Both the position numbers and the translations under genes were made by a program. 64,000 bases of DNA from Gemmatimonadetes bacterium T265 (lineage in GTDB: Bacteria; Gemmatimonadota; Gemmatimonadetes; Gemmatimonadales; Gemmatimonadaceae). The stretch covers positions 2,864,342 through 2,928,341 of the forward strand of contig BPUI01000001.1 in NCBI GenBank assembly GCA_019973575.1. The letters are read 5' to 3'. Below, piece by piece: positions 50,682 through 59,196 of this stretch (position 1 is the first letter of the stretch; each line of letters opens with the position of its first letter). Under the pieces are notes generated by a model. That model did not search any database. It was not told the DNA's origin and saw nothing but the letters and a program-made list of their open reading frames with translations.

Positions 50682-51504
50682 TCAAGCGCCGCTGACCGCC
50701 ACCGTCAGCGCGGCCGTCATCCCGCTCGTGACGTCGCCCGTGATCGTCGCCAGCTCGAGCGCCGCGCCGTCGCTGAATACGAGGTCCGTCGAGAGCGACG
50801 TGCTCGCCAGGTTCTTCACACTCTGCGCGTAGCCGGACGTCGCGTACACGAGGTCGCACGCGGACTTGGGCATCGCGATCTGCGACGTTGCGACCTTGTT
50901 CTTCACGTCCGTCGCCGCGCTTAGGCTCGGGTAGACCTCGAAGTGGATGTGCGGCCAGCGCCCCGAGTAGCACGCCGGGAAGATGGACGTGAACGTGACC
51001 TTGCCGCCGCTGTCGGTCGCCTGCACGCCGCGCAGGTAGTTCTGGTTCGTCACGCCCGCCCCGTAGAGCGAGTACAGGCCGGTCCGGTCGCAGTGCCACA
51101 GGTAGACCGCGCGGTCGGCGAGTACCCCGCAGCTCGACGCCGACACGAGCGTGAGCTCGATCGTGAGCGGCACGCCGACCGCGGTGCCGCTCGCGCCGCC
51201 GAAGCTCGAGCGGATGTCGCTCCGCACCACGCCGGTCAGGTTGAGCACGTCCGGACCGTTCGAGCCGTCGCCCGGGTAGGGCCCCGAGGTCTCCTCGGGG
51301 ATCTGGGTGCACGTGCCGCTCGAACTGCTCGAGCCACCGGTCGAGGTTGAGCATGCTGAGGCCCGCGCCGAACTTCGCGGCCATGCGCAGCAGCCGGCGG
51401 CGGTCGACGACCTGACCCGTCGCGATCAGGTCGCGGTGCAGGCCGCCGTGGTCGTCGTGGTCGTGCTCCTCGTGCTGGTCGGGACCGATCGTCAGAAAAC
51501 GCAT
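50682..51504 (-). pseudogene. Intradiol ring-cleavage dioxygenase-like gene with a frameshift
   Basis: The N-terminal part runs from the ATG at 51504: MRFLTIGPDQHEEHDHDDH, then a twin-arginine-like signal (DRRRLLRMAAKFGAGL). The remainder reads in another frame: SACSTSTGGSSSSSGTCTQI, PEETSGPYPGDGSNG, WHCDRTGLYSLYGAG, NYLRGVQATDSGGKVTFTSI and RWPHIHFEVYPS, an intradiol dioxygenase-like fold with its Tyr and HxH Fe ligands. The switch at about 51350-51375 needs one extra base in the DNA. Neither part alone is a complete protein. Either a real loss of function, a sequencing error, or programmed +1 slippage. The second-frame stretch has no start codon before codon GTG at 51248. Confidence 0.7.
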
Positions 51505-51613
51505 CTCGGGAGGCTCCGAAAGGCGGGGGACAGGCCGGCGCCGCGTGCGGTGTGGCCGCCCCGTCTGTGGGGAGTACCCTCCGCGCGCGTCGTGGCCGCG
51601 GGCTGGACCGGTG

Positions 51614-51630
51614 ATACCCCGGAGGGGTAT
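51614..51630. promoter_or_regulatory. CsoR-type operator palindrome
   Basis: ATACCCC-GGA-GGGGTAT, perfect 7-bp arms. It is directly followed by ATT, so the right arm forms part of the TATATT -10 box (51628-51633), 11 nt before the start of the repressor gene. The C/G-run dyad matches sites known for CsoR-family repressors. Confidence 0.75.
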
Positions 51631-51644
51631 ATTCACGACAATAC

Positions 51645-51956
51645 ATGTCTGACCACCCCACCGTCCCGCGCACGGCCGTCGCCGTCGACCCCGAGGCGAA
51701 GGCGCGCAACCAGAAGCGCCTGCGTCGCATCGAAGGGCAGGTGCGCGGCATCCAGCAGATGGTCGAGGACGACCGCTACTGCGCCGACGTCCTCACCCAG
51801 ATCGCCGCCGTCCAGGCCGCGCTGCGCGCCGTCGGGCGCGAGCTCATGCGCAACCACCTGAAGCACTGCGCGGCGGCCGCGGTACGCGGGACTCCGGCCG
51901 AGGCGGCGGCGATGTACGACGAACTCACCGACTTGATGTCCAAGCACGCGCGGTAG
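51645..51956 (+). CDS. csoR: CsoR/RcnR-family metal-sensing repressor
   Basis: 103 residues, all-helical CsoR fold. [20 protein letters not shown] starts the fold; the Cu(I) ligands are Cys46, His71 and Cys75 (YCADVLTQ and NHLKHC). In the presence of copper such repressors release the operator; the palindrome sits in this gene's own promoter, so control of itself and the copA gene is expected. The same strand continues into copA after 22 bp. Confidence 0.9.
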   Translation: MSDHPTVPRTAVAVDPEAKARNQKRLRRIEGQVRGIQQMVEDDRYCADVLTQIAAVQAALRAVGRELMRNHLKHCAAAAVRGTPAEAAAMYDELTDLMSKHAR

Positions 51957-51978
51957 CGCGGGCGAGGAGGGCAGGAGC

Positions 51979-54504
51979 ATGACAGCGATCGACGACGCGC
52001 CGCGCGCCGACGCCAGCCGCGTCGACCTCCCGATCACCGGAATGACGTGCGCGGCCTGCGCGCGTCGCGTCGAGACGAAACTCGGCCGCGCCCCGGGCGT
52101 CCGGCGCGCCGCGGTCAACTTCGCCACCGCCCGCGCCACGGTCGAGTACGACCCCGACGCGACCGGCACGCGCCAGCTCGTCGGCACGGTCCGGGACGTC
52201 GGCTACGGCGTGACCGGCACCGCGCGCGCCGAGTTCGTCGTCGACGACTCCGCCCGCCCGTCCGGCTCGGCCGCCCCGCTCGAACGGCGGCTGACGGCGA
52301 TCCCGGGCGTGGTCGACGCCGGCTTCGACCCCGCGACGATGCGGGTGTGGGCCGAGTACCTGCCGAGCGCGACCGACGCGACGCACGTCCGGCGCGAGAT
52401 CGAAGCGTTCGGCTACGATGTGCATCCGGCGGCGCGTGCCGCCGACGAGGCGACGGCGGTCGACGCCGAGGCCGCCGCGCGGACGGACGAAGTGCGCGCG
52501 CTCCGGCGGCGATTCGCGGTCGCGGCCGTGCTCTCGCTCCCGGTGCTCGCGCTCGCGATGGCGCACGGGCGCGTCCCGCTGTTCGACCGGCCGTGGATCA
52601 ACTGGCTGCAGCTCGCGCTCACGACGCCCGTGGTGCTCTACAGCGGGCGCCAGTTCTACCGCGGCGCGTGGGCGGCCTTCCGGCACCGCGCGGCCGACAT
52701 GAACACGCTCATCGCGGTCGGCACCGGCACGGCGTACCTCTACTCGGTCGCGGCTACGGTCGCCCCGGGCGCGGTCACTGGCGGAGCGGGGCGCGGCCCG
52801 GCGGCCGGCACGCACGGCGCGCCCGTCTACTTCGAGGCCGCGGGCGTGATCGTCGCGCTCGTCCTGTTAGGCCGCCTGCTCGAGGCGCGCGCGAAGGGGC
52901 GGGCGGGCGACGCCGTCCGACGGCTCGCCGGGCTGCAGGCGCGGACCGCGCGCGTGGTCCGGGCGGGCGCGGAGGTCGACGTGGCGGTCGAGGCCGTCGT
53001 CCCGGGCGACGTCGTGGTCGTCCGCCCGGGCGAGAAGATCCCCGTCGACGGCCGCGTCCTCGCCGGGACGTCGGCCGTGGACGAGTCGATGCTGACGGGC
53101 GAGTCGCTCCCCGTCGAAAAGGGGCCCGGCGACGCCGTGTTCGGCGCGACGGTGAACGCGACGGGCAGCTTCCGCTTCGAGGTCACGAAGGTCGGGCGCG
53201 ACACGGCGCTCCAGCAGATCGTGCGGCTCGTCGAGGACGCGCAGGGCGCGAAGGCGCCGATCGCGCGGCTCGCCGACGTCGTGAGCGGGATCTTCACGCC
53301 GGTCGTCCTCTGCGTCGCGATCGCGACGTTCGTCGGCTGGTTCGTCCTCTCCCCGCCGGAGGTCCGCCTCGCGGCGGCGCTCGTCAACTTCGTCGCCGTG
53401 CTCATCATCGCCTGCCCCTGCGCGCTCGGCCTCGCCACGCCCACGGCGATCATGGTCGGCACCGGGCGCGGCGCCGAGCTCGGGGTGCTGATCAAGGGCG
53501 GCGACGCGCTCGAGACGGCGCACCGGCTCCGGACGCTCGTCCTCGACAAAACGGGCACGATCACCGAGGGGCGCCCCGCGCTCGCCGACGTCGTCACGTT
53601 AGGCGCGGAGTCGGGGGACGAGGTGCTCCGCCTCGCGGCGAGCGCGGAGCGGGGGAGCGAGCACCCGGTCGGCGCCGCGCTCGTGCGGGGCGCGGAGGCC
53701 CGCGGGCTCCGGCTCGCCGACGCGACGGCGTTCGCCGCGCTCCCCGGCCACGGCATCGAGGCGACGGTCGACGGCCGCCGCGTGCTGGCCGGCACCGCGA
53801 AGCTGCTCGCCAGCCGGGGCGTCGACGCGGCCCCGGCCGATTCGCTCGCCGCCGCGCTCGCGGCCGCGGGGACGACGCCCGTCCACGTCGCCGTCGACGG
53901 GCGCATCGCGGGGCTGGTCGCCGTCGCCGACCGGGTGCGGCCCGAGGCGCGCGCCGCGGTGGCGGCCCTGAAAGGGCTGGGACTCGACGTCGTCATGATG
54001 ACCGGCGACACGCGGCACGCGGCGGCGGTCGTCGCGCGGCAGGTCGGGATCGACCGGGTGCTGGCCGAGGCGCTACCGGCAGAGAAGGCGGCCGAAGTAA
54101 AGCGGCTGCAGCAGGCCGACGGGCGCCGCGTCGGGATGGTCGGCGACGGCATCAACGACGCCCCGGCGCTCGCGCAGGCCGACGTCGGCATCGCGATCGG
54201 GACCGGCACCGACGTCGCGATGGAAGCGAGCGACGTCACGCTCGTGCGCGGCGACCTCTGGGGCGTCGTCACCGCGCTCGCCCTCTCGCGCGCGACGATC
54301 CGGACGGTGCGGCAGAACCTGTTCTGGGCGTTCGTCTACAACGCGGTCGGGATCCCGATCGCCGCCGGGCTGCTCTACCCGCTCACCGGATGGCTGCTGT
54401 CGCCGGTGCTCGCGAGCGCGGCGATGAGCGTGTCGAGCGTCAGCGTCGTCGCGAACAGCCTGCGCCTGCGGCGCTTCCGGGCGCCGGCGGCGCGCGCCCG
54501 GTGA
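51979..54504 (+). CDS. copA: Copper-translocating P-type ATPase
   Basis: 841 residues, P1B ATPase. One functional heavy-metal domain has GMTCAAC (Cys24, Cys27); the second such domain (about 85-150) lacks its CxxC. The transmembrane metal site is CPC at 479-481 ([17 protein letters not shown]); DKTGTITEG with Asp523 is the phosphorylation site; the TGES-like motif [15 protein letters not shown] at about 674-677 and [10 protein letters not shown] at 722 onward are present. It exports Cu(I) out of the cytosol. The SD region GGAGGGCAGG stands 9 nt before the ATG. The stop overlaps the next gene by 4 nt. Confidence 0.95.
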   Translation: MTAIDDAPRADASRVDLPITGMTCAACARRVETKLGRAPGVRRAAVNFATARATVEYDPDATGTRQLVGTVRDVGYGVTGTARAEFVVDDSARPSGSAAPLERRLTAIPGVVDAGFDPATMRVWAEYLPSATDATHVRREIEAFGYDVHPAARAADEATAVDAEAAARTDEVRALRRRFAVAAVLSLPVLALAMAHGRVPLFDRPWINWLQLALTTPVVLYSGRQFYRGAWAAFRHRAADMNTLIAVGTGTAYLYSVAATVAPGAVTGGAGRGPAAGTHGAPVYFEAAGVIVALVLLGRLLEARAKGRAGDAVRRLAGLQARTARVVRAGAEVDVAVEAVVPGDVVVVRPGEKIPVDGRVLAGTSAVDESMLTGESLPVEKGPGDAVFGATVNATGSFRFEVTKVGRDTALQQIVRLVEDAQGAKAPIARLADVVSGIFTPVVLCVAIATFVGWFVLSPPEVRLAAALVNFVAVLIIACPCALGLATPTAIMVGTGRGAELGVLIKGGDALETAHRLRTLVLDKTGTITEGRPALADVVTLGAESGDEVLRLAASAERGSEHPVGAALVRGAEARGLRLADATAFAALPGHGIEATVDGRRVLAGTAKLLASRGVDAAPADSLAAALAAAGTTPVHVAVDGRIAGLVAVADRVRPEARAAVAALKGLGLDVVMMTGDTRHAAAVVARQVGIDRVLAEALPAEKAAEVKRLQQADGRRVGMVGDGINDAPALAQADVGIAIGTGTDVAMEASDVTLVRGDLWGVVTALALSRATIRTVRQNLFWAFVYNAVGIPIAAGLLYPLTGWLLSPVLASAAMSVSSVSVVANSLRLRRFRAPAARAR

Positions 54505-54695
54505 GCGCGCCGTCGATGCTCGGGCTGTCGCGCGACGTTCCAACGCTGGACGCGACCGCGTGGGCGGTGCTCGTCGGCGGCGTCGCGCTGATCGCGCTCG
54601 TGGTCTGGTACTTCTTCGGCGAGCGCGAGCCCGCCCGCGTGCCGACGACCCGCGACGTCCCGAGCGCCGAACGCGACCCGCGCGCGGCCCCGTGA
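54501..54695 (+). CDS. Small membrane protein coupled to copA
   Basis: 64 residues from a GTG that overlaps the copA stop (GTGA). A single membrane segment [20 protein letters not shown] lies at about 23-42, followed by a charged tail. No known motif. Coupling to copA suggests a role with copper handling, similar in position and size to small CcoS- or CopZ-neighbour proteins, but no copper-ligand motif is present. Confidence 0.6.
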   Translation: MSAPSMLGLSRDVPTLDATAWAVLVGGVALIALVVWYFFGEREPARVPTTRDVPSAERDPRAAP

Positions 54696-55176
54696 CGCGC
54701 CCGTCATGCCCGGCCCGCGCTGCGTCGGTTTCGCGACAGGGCCCGTTGCGCGGCCGCTACCGGCCGAATACGTAGCGGCGGTGACGCGCCCCGAACTGGG
54801 CGCGTCTGCATAGCGGCGGACCCCGGCGTTCGGCGCCGGGCGGGGGGCCAAGCGGCCCCCCGCCCGGCCATGTTAGGCGCGCCGGGAGGGCCGTCGCGGG
54901 CCGCGCCGCCCCGCGGCCGATTGCGTAAGTTTCGGTCGTACTGCGACTTACGTAACAGCTGTCACCGGCGACGCCGGAAGGCGGACGTGGCCGGTCGCGG
55001 GGCGCCGGTGCACGTCGCAACATTCTGCCACGTACGCAGTACATCACTGGACGGACCGCCCCGGTCCGTGCTTTGCCCGTACGCCTCCACGTTACGGCCG
55101 ACCGCCGGCGGTGACGTCCTCTCGATCGCATCGATCGTCTGGTGCGCTGGCCTCGCCCTTGACCCCGCAGAGTTTC
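54696..55176. other. 481-bp intergenic region, terminator plus promoter sequence
   Basis: Holds the copper-operon terminator at 54836-54867 and a TAAGTT box at 54926-54931 (in TGCGTAAGTTTCGG), plus an inverted pair TGCGTAAG/CTTACGTA about 25 bp apart. No convincing gene on either strand. Confidence 0.5.
54836..54867. terminator. Hairpin terminator after the copper genes
   Basis: Perfect 14-bp stem (CCGGGCGGGGGGCC with its complement) and a 4-nt loop AAGC. Very stable. No T tract. Confidence 0.6.
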
Positions 55177-56028
55177 ATGAAGCACCTCATGCCTGCTGTC
55201 GCGGCCGTGGGAGTGGGAGTGTTCGCCGTCCCGGCGTTCGCCCAGTCGTCGTGCGACTCGCTCGCCCGTCCCCGCACGGCCGCGTACGCGGCGGTCGGCG
55301 CGCGGCACCAGGTGCTCGCCCCACGAGACGCGTCGCCGGCGGGCACGGCCCGCCTCACGACGCGCCGCGTCCGGATGGCGGACGGGAGCGTCCGGGTGCA
55401 GAAGTCCGTCACGAGGTCCGGCGTCCGCGTGAGCAAGGCGAAGCCGGGCGCCTGCCCGGTCGTTGCGGCCGCGCCGGCGACGACGTCCGACGGCGCCGTC
55501 GGCGACGTGGCGCCGACGCCCGCGCCGTCGGCGCCTGCGCCGGTCGTCGCCCCCGGTGAGGTCGTCGCGCCGATCCTCCCGACCGTCGGCGGCCGCGTCG
55601 GACTGCCGCTCCTCGCCGGTCTCCTCCTCGGCGGGACGGCGATCGCGGTCGGCTCCCACACGCCGACCAGCTCCACGACGACGCCCACCGCGGGCAGCGG
55701 GACCGGCGCGGGTGGTGGGACAGGGACCGGCGGCGGTACCACCGGCGGCGGCACCACGGGTGGCACCGGCGGCGGAACGGGCGGCACGGGGGGTACCGGC
55801 GGCGGTGGGGGCGGGACCGGTGGCGGCGGCGGTGCGGGCACCGGAGGGGGGGGCACCGGAGGGGGGGCCACCGGCGGCGGGGGAACCGGCGGAGGTGGGA
55901 CCGGGGGCGGCGGCACGGGTGGGGGGGGCACCGGCGGGGGAGGCACGGTCGTTCCCGAACCAACCACCGTCATGCTGACGCTCGGCGGCCTCGTCATGCT
56001 GGCCGGCGTCGCGCGCAGGCGGCGCTGA
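55177..56028 (+). CDS. PEP-CTERM exported protein with Gly/Thr-rich region
   Basis: 283 residues. A signal peptide (MPAVAAVGVGVFAVPAFAQ) leads; a Val/Ala-rich soluble part follows, then a central hydrophobic stretch LPLLAGLLLGGTAIAVG (about 145-162), a Gly/Thr-rich low-complexity region (about 175-255) of GGGGT-like units, and the C-terminal sorting signal VPEPTTVMLTLGGLVMLAGVARRRR, which matches the PEP-CTERM pattern (VPEP, hydrophobic helix, Arg tail). Such proteins are handled by an exosortase and linked to extracellular polysaccharide; no exosortase gene is in the window. ATG at 55177 chosen, as the signal starts there. Confidence 0.85.
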   Translation: MKHLMPAVAAVGVGVFAVPAFAQSSCDSLARPRTAAYAAVGARHQVLAPRDASPAGTARLTTRRVRMADGSVRVQKSVTRSGVRVSKAKPGACPVVAAAPATTSDGAVGDVAPTPAPSAPAPVVAPGEVVAPILPTVGGRVGLPLLAGLLLGGTAIAVGSHTPTSSTTTPTAGSGTGAGGGTGTGGGTTGGGTTGGTGGGTGGTGGTGGGGGGTGGGGGAGTGGGGTGGGATGGGGTGGGGTGGGGTGGGGTGGGGTVVPEPTTVMLTLGGLVMLAGVARRRR

Positions 56029-56480
56029 CGCGGTTCGTCGGGCGCCGAAACCACACGACCCCACGCGGGGCGGCATCGCGCGATGCCGCCCCGCTTCGCA
56101 TCCGCGAGTCGCGCCGCCACGCCGATTCGCGGGCCCGACGTCCAGCCGGTCGATCCGGCGAGCCGGACTAACGCGGACTCGTGTCGGGGGCGACTGGCGG
56201 TCGCGCCGAGTGCGGGTGGACCGCCACCGGCGGCGAGCGCCTCGCGGGGGTGGCGGCTCTCCGCCCGTCGTCCGCCCCGCGAGAGCGGGGGCCACCGCCG
56301 CCCTACGTCGGCGCCCGACGCACGCGCGAGTCGCCCGGACGGCCCCCCGCGAACGCGCGGGACGTAAGTTTCGACGCGTCCGCCGGGCGCGGCTCGCCCG
56401 GACGGCGTCCCGCCGGGCCGCTAGGCGGTGCCGCGGCGCGGGCCGCCCCCCGCGCCTCCCCCCGTCCTCCGTACTCCGAC
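56029..56480. other. 452-bp interval, terminator and promoter-like box
   Basis: Contains the 30-bp palindrome below and a TAAGTTTC box at 56365-56372, 109 nt before the Dabb ATG. Open frames across it are GC-rich shadow frames. No gene called. Confidence 0.4.
56065..56094. terminator. 30-bp palindromic terminator after the PEP-CTERM gene
   Basis: GCGGGGCGGCATCGC directly followed by its exact complement, 36 bp after the stop and followed by TTCGC. Confidence 0.65.
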
Positions 56481-56792
56481 ATGTTCATCCACGCCGTGTA
56501 CTTCTGGCTCCGCGACGACCTGACGCCCGCGGAGCGCGCGCAGGTCGTCGCCGGCATCCACGCGCTGCGCGGCATCGACGGCGTTCAGCAGGGCTACGTC
56601 GGCGTGCCGGCCCCCACCGACCGGCCCGTCATCGACCGGAGCTACTCGTACGCCCTCGTGCTCGCCTTCGCCGACCAGGCGGCGCACGACGCGTATCAGG
56701 TCCACCCCGTGCACGACCGCTTCCGCGACGAGTGTTCCCGGTACTGGCATACGGTGCGCATCTACGATTCGGTGACCGCGGACGGCGCGTGA
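56481..56792 (+). CDS. Dabb-domain (stress-responsive A/B barrel) protein
   Basis: 103 residues. MFIHAVYFWLRDDLTPAERA, then GVQQGYVGVPAPTDRPVIDR, YSYALVLAFADQAAHDAYQV and a His pair near HPVHDRF, match the Dabb fold (PF07876): ferredoxin-like dimers, some with haem- or stress-related roles. Function here unknown. Confidence 0.85.
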   Translation: MFIHAVYFWLRDDLTPAERAQVVAGIHALRGIDGVQQGYVGVPAPTDRPVIDRSYSYALVLAFADQAAHDAYQVHPVHDRFRDECSRYWHTVRIYDSVTADGA

Positions 56793-56850
56793 GACACCCG
56801 ACGCGGCCGCCGCCCGCACGTCGGCCCGACACCCCGCCCCGGGTGGTTCG

Positions 56851-57291
56851 ATGACGTCCTTCGCGCTGCGGCGGTGGGCACCGCGCCACCTGCTCCTCGC
56901 CTGGTGCGGGTACTGGCTGGCGCTCGTCGTCGCGGTGCTCGGCCTGCCCGCGTTCATGGTCTGGCGGCTCACGCACGACCCGGGGCGGCACGGGGGCGTC
57001 CAGGCGGGGCTGACGAACGACGTGGTCGCGCTGACCGTCACGGAGAACGGCGCGGTGCGTTGGGCCGGCAGCACGACGCTGCTGGTCATCGCCCTGTGGT
57101 TCGCCCTCCCGCCGTTGCTGCTCTTCGTCGCGTGGTGGCGCGCCCGGCCCGTCCACGACGCACACCCTCCCGCGGGAACGGCGGGCGAGCGCGCGGCCCC
57201 CCTGCTCGGCGGCGCCCGCGTGCCCGGCTCGGCGGCCGGTCCCGCGCGCACGACGCCGGTCGGCGGGTCAGAGCGCGTGCGTTCGGAATAG
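56851..57291 (+). CDS. Hypothetical two-helix membrane protein
   Basis: 146 residues with two transmembrane segments: about 14-38 (HLLLAWCGYWLALVVAVLGL) and 76-95 (TTLLVIALWFALPPLLLFVA). A short loop between and a hydrophilic Pro/Ala/Gly-rich C-terminal tail. No family recognised. Its 3' end overlaps that of the convergent gene by 24 bp. Confidence 0.6.
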   Translation: MTSFALRRWAPRHLLLAWCGYWLALVVAVLGLPAFMVWRLTHDPGRHGGVQAGLTNDVVALTVTENGAVRWAGSTTLLVIALWFALPPLLLFVAWWRARPVHDAHPPAGTAGERAAPLLGGARVPGSAAGPARTTPVGGSERVRSE

Positions 57292-58317
57292 CGCGACCCG
57301 GAGGGCCCCGCGATCGACCGCGCGCCGGGCGTCCCAGTCGCCCGCGAGCGCCGCGGCGTGCCGTGCCGCGTCCTCGGCGAGCGCGCGCCAACCGAGGCGT
57401 CCGCGCCGCCGCGCATCGCTCAGCTGCCAGAACGGGACGAGGTCGGCGAGCGCGACGAGGTCGGCCAACCGCGCGAGTGCAAGAGGAGCGGGCGACGGGA
57501 GGGGCGCCGTTTCGCCGACGTGGCCGGCGAGCAGGTGGACGAGCGCGACACGCGCCGTGAACCGACGCTGGTCCGCCGTTGCGGTCCCGGCGCGGAGCAA
57601 CCGGTACCGGCCGAAGAACGGCGGCGTGAGCACGGCGCGCGAGCCGGCCGGCAGGTCGTCGAGCGCGTGGACCGCGATCCCGTGCCGGCGCAGGAGGTCG
57701 TCGAGGCCGGCGTCGTCGAGCGGCGCGAAGAGGCCGTCGTAGCCGGGCGCGGCGCGCTGCAACGCGCGGACGAGCGCGGCCGCCGCGTCCACGAGCGTCG
57801 CATCGGTCGAGTCGGTGCCCGGGGGCGAAGTCGGGTCCGAACGCGGGGCGGCGAAATCACCCCGCGCCACGCGCGCCCGCAGCTGGTATGCGGCGGGGGG
57901 AAGGACACGTCCGGCCGCGCGCGCCGCAGAGGCCGCAACGTCGAGCACGCCGCGGCGCAGCGCGGCCGTCACCACGTCGTCGCCGGCGACGGCGGCCACC
58001 GTCGCCCCTAATACGGCCACGAACGACGACGCCTCGGTCGACGTCCTGGGTACGTCGGCGGCGGGCGCCGCGCCCCTCCCCGCGGGCTCCGCCGACGCCG
58101 CGCGCCGGAGCGCCCGCAGCATCCCCGCTTCGAGCCCGAGCGCGCGGGCGAGGGCCGGCGCACACTCGGCCGGCAGCAGGGCGGGGCGGGCGAGCGCGGC
58201 GCGAAGCCCGCCGACCGTGAGACCGAGCGTGTCGGCGAGCTGGTGGGCGTCGACGTCGCCCGCCTCGGTCGCGGCGTCCAGCCGATCGAGGAGCGAGGCG
58301 GCGGGAGGAGAGGACAT
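57268..58317 (-). CDS. HTH protein with degenerate ImmA/IrrE-like peptidase region
   Basis: 349 residues. The N terminus (DVDAHQLADTLGLTVGGLRA) looks like a helix-turn-helix. The C-terminal half holds VALVHLLAGHV with His261 and His266, reminiscent of the HExxH zinc-peptidase motif of ImmA/IrrE, but the Glu is missing. An Ala-rich middle. The fusion resembles XRE-IrrE proteins whose catalytic residues have been lost, so it may act only as a regulator. TAGCTT stands 13 nt before the ATG. Its 3' end overlaps that of the rightward gene at 57291. Confidence 0.4.
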   Translation of the reverse strand: MSSPPAASLLDRLDAATEAGDVDAHQLADTLGLTVGGLRAALARPALLPAECAPALARALGLEAGMLRALRRAASAEPAGRGAAPAADVPRTSTEASSFVAVLGATVAAVAGDDVVTAALRRGVLDVAASAARAAGRVLPPAAYQLRARVARGDFAAPRSDPTSPPGTDSTDATLVDAAAALVRALQRAAPGYDGLFAPLDDAGLDDLLRRHGIAVHALDDLPAGSRAVLTPPFFGRYRLLRAGTATADQRRFTARVALVHLLAGHVGETAPLPSPAPLALARLADLVALADLVPFWQLSDARRRGRLGWRALAEDAARHAAALAGDWDARRAVDRGALRVALFRTHAL

Positions 58318-58388
58318 AGGGCGAGCGCGGAAGCTAGCGGGGCCTCAGCATCGGTCGTCGGTGGCGCGTCGCCACCCCGCGTCCCGTC

Positions 58389-59192
58389 CTAGCGCCGCGT
58401 CGCCGCCGGCGCGTGCGCGAGCCGAGGCACCACGGCGCCCGGGAACTCCGCCCCCGCCCCGTCCTCGACCGCCCGCCGGCCTAACGCCTGCACCGCCTCG
58501 CGGTACCCGCCGAGCGTGCCCACGTCGACGTACGTCTCCCCCGCGCGCACCCCGCGCGCCCGGCCGCCCTCCGCCAGCCACGCGTTGACGAGCGTGCCGA
58601 AGTACTCGTCCGCCTGCTCGCGCGCGAGCCAGAGCGCGTGCAGCTCGCGCAGGATCGCGCCCGTCAGCTTGAACGCCCCCCACACCCACGCCGTACTCGG
58701 CGCCGCCTGCTTCACCTGGATCTCGACCACCGCGCCCTCCGCGTCCGTCACGACGGCGTCGAAGACCTCGGGGTGCTCGACCGGGAAGAGCAGGAACGAG
58801 AGCGCGTCGTCGGGCAGCGCGCGGAAGCCGTCGACCGGGAACCACACCGTGTCGGGAAGGCCGACGAGCACCTGGTCCTCGGGTGGGATCATCGGCAGCG
58901 CCCGGAAGAGCGCGTCGCAGAGCCCGGCGGGCTGCGGCTGCACCGTGAACGACACGTGCGCCTGGCACGCGGAGCCGCCGTAGTAGGCGAGGATGTCGGC
59001 CTTGCCGGGCGAGACGACGAAGCAGACGCGCGTCGCCCCGCCGCGCACCATGCGCTCGACGAGGTACTCGCTCACCGCCCGCGGGCGCTCGACGCCGCCG
59101 TCGACGCGGCTGCCGACCGGGAGCAACTCCTTCGAGAAGGCGAGCGGCTGGATGCGCGTGCCCGCGCCCGCGGCCGGGATGATCCCCCACAC
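58389..59192 (-). CDS. Nucleotidyltransferase (glucose-1-phosphate thymidylyltransferase-like)
   Basis: 267 residues. IIPAAGAGTRIQPLAFSKELLPVGS is the nucleotide-binding motif with its Arg and Lys; QVLVGLPDTVWFP has the acidic metal-site residue; ETYVDVGTLGGYREAVQAL is the C-terminal end of the fold. It joins a sugar 1-phosphate with a nucleotide. The sugar cannot be told. Starts 4 nt after the stop of the glycosyltransferase gene and probably shares its transcript. Confidence 0.85.
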   Translation of the reverse strand: MWGIIPAAGAGTRIQPLAFSKELLPVGSRVDGGVERPRAVSEYLVERMVRGGATRVCFVVSPGKADILAYYGGSACQAHVSFTVQPQPAGLCDALFRALPMIPPEDQVLVGLPDTVWFPVDGFRALPDDALSFLLFPVEHPEVFDAVVTDAEGAVVEIQVKQAAPSTAWVWGAFKLTGAILRELHALWLAREQADEYFGTLVNAWLAEGGRARGVRAGETYVDVGTLGGYREAVQALGRRAVEDGAGAEFPGAVVPRLAHAPAATRR

Positions 59193-59196
59193 GGGC

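Noticed and set aside
51236-51751. A 171-codon minus-strand frame overlapping the csoR promoter
   Set aside because: Arg/Pro-rich and in conflict with both the dioxygenase frames and the CsoR operator.
54921-54958. Inverted TGCGTAAG/CTTACGTA as an operator
   Set aside because: Arms are short, the spacer long, and no divergent gene pair is controlled from there; kept only as a note in the intergenic entry.
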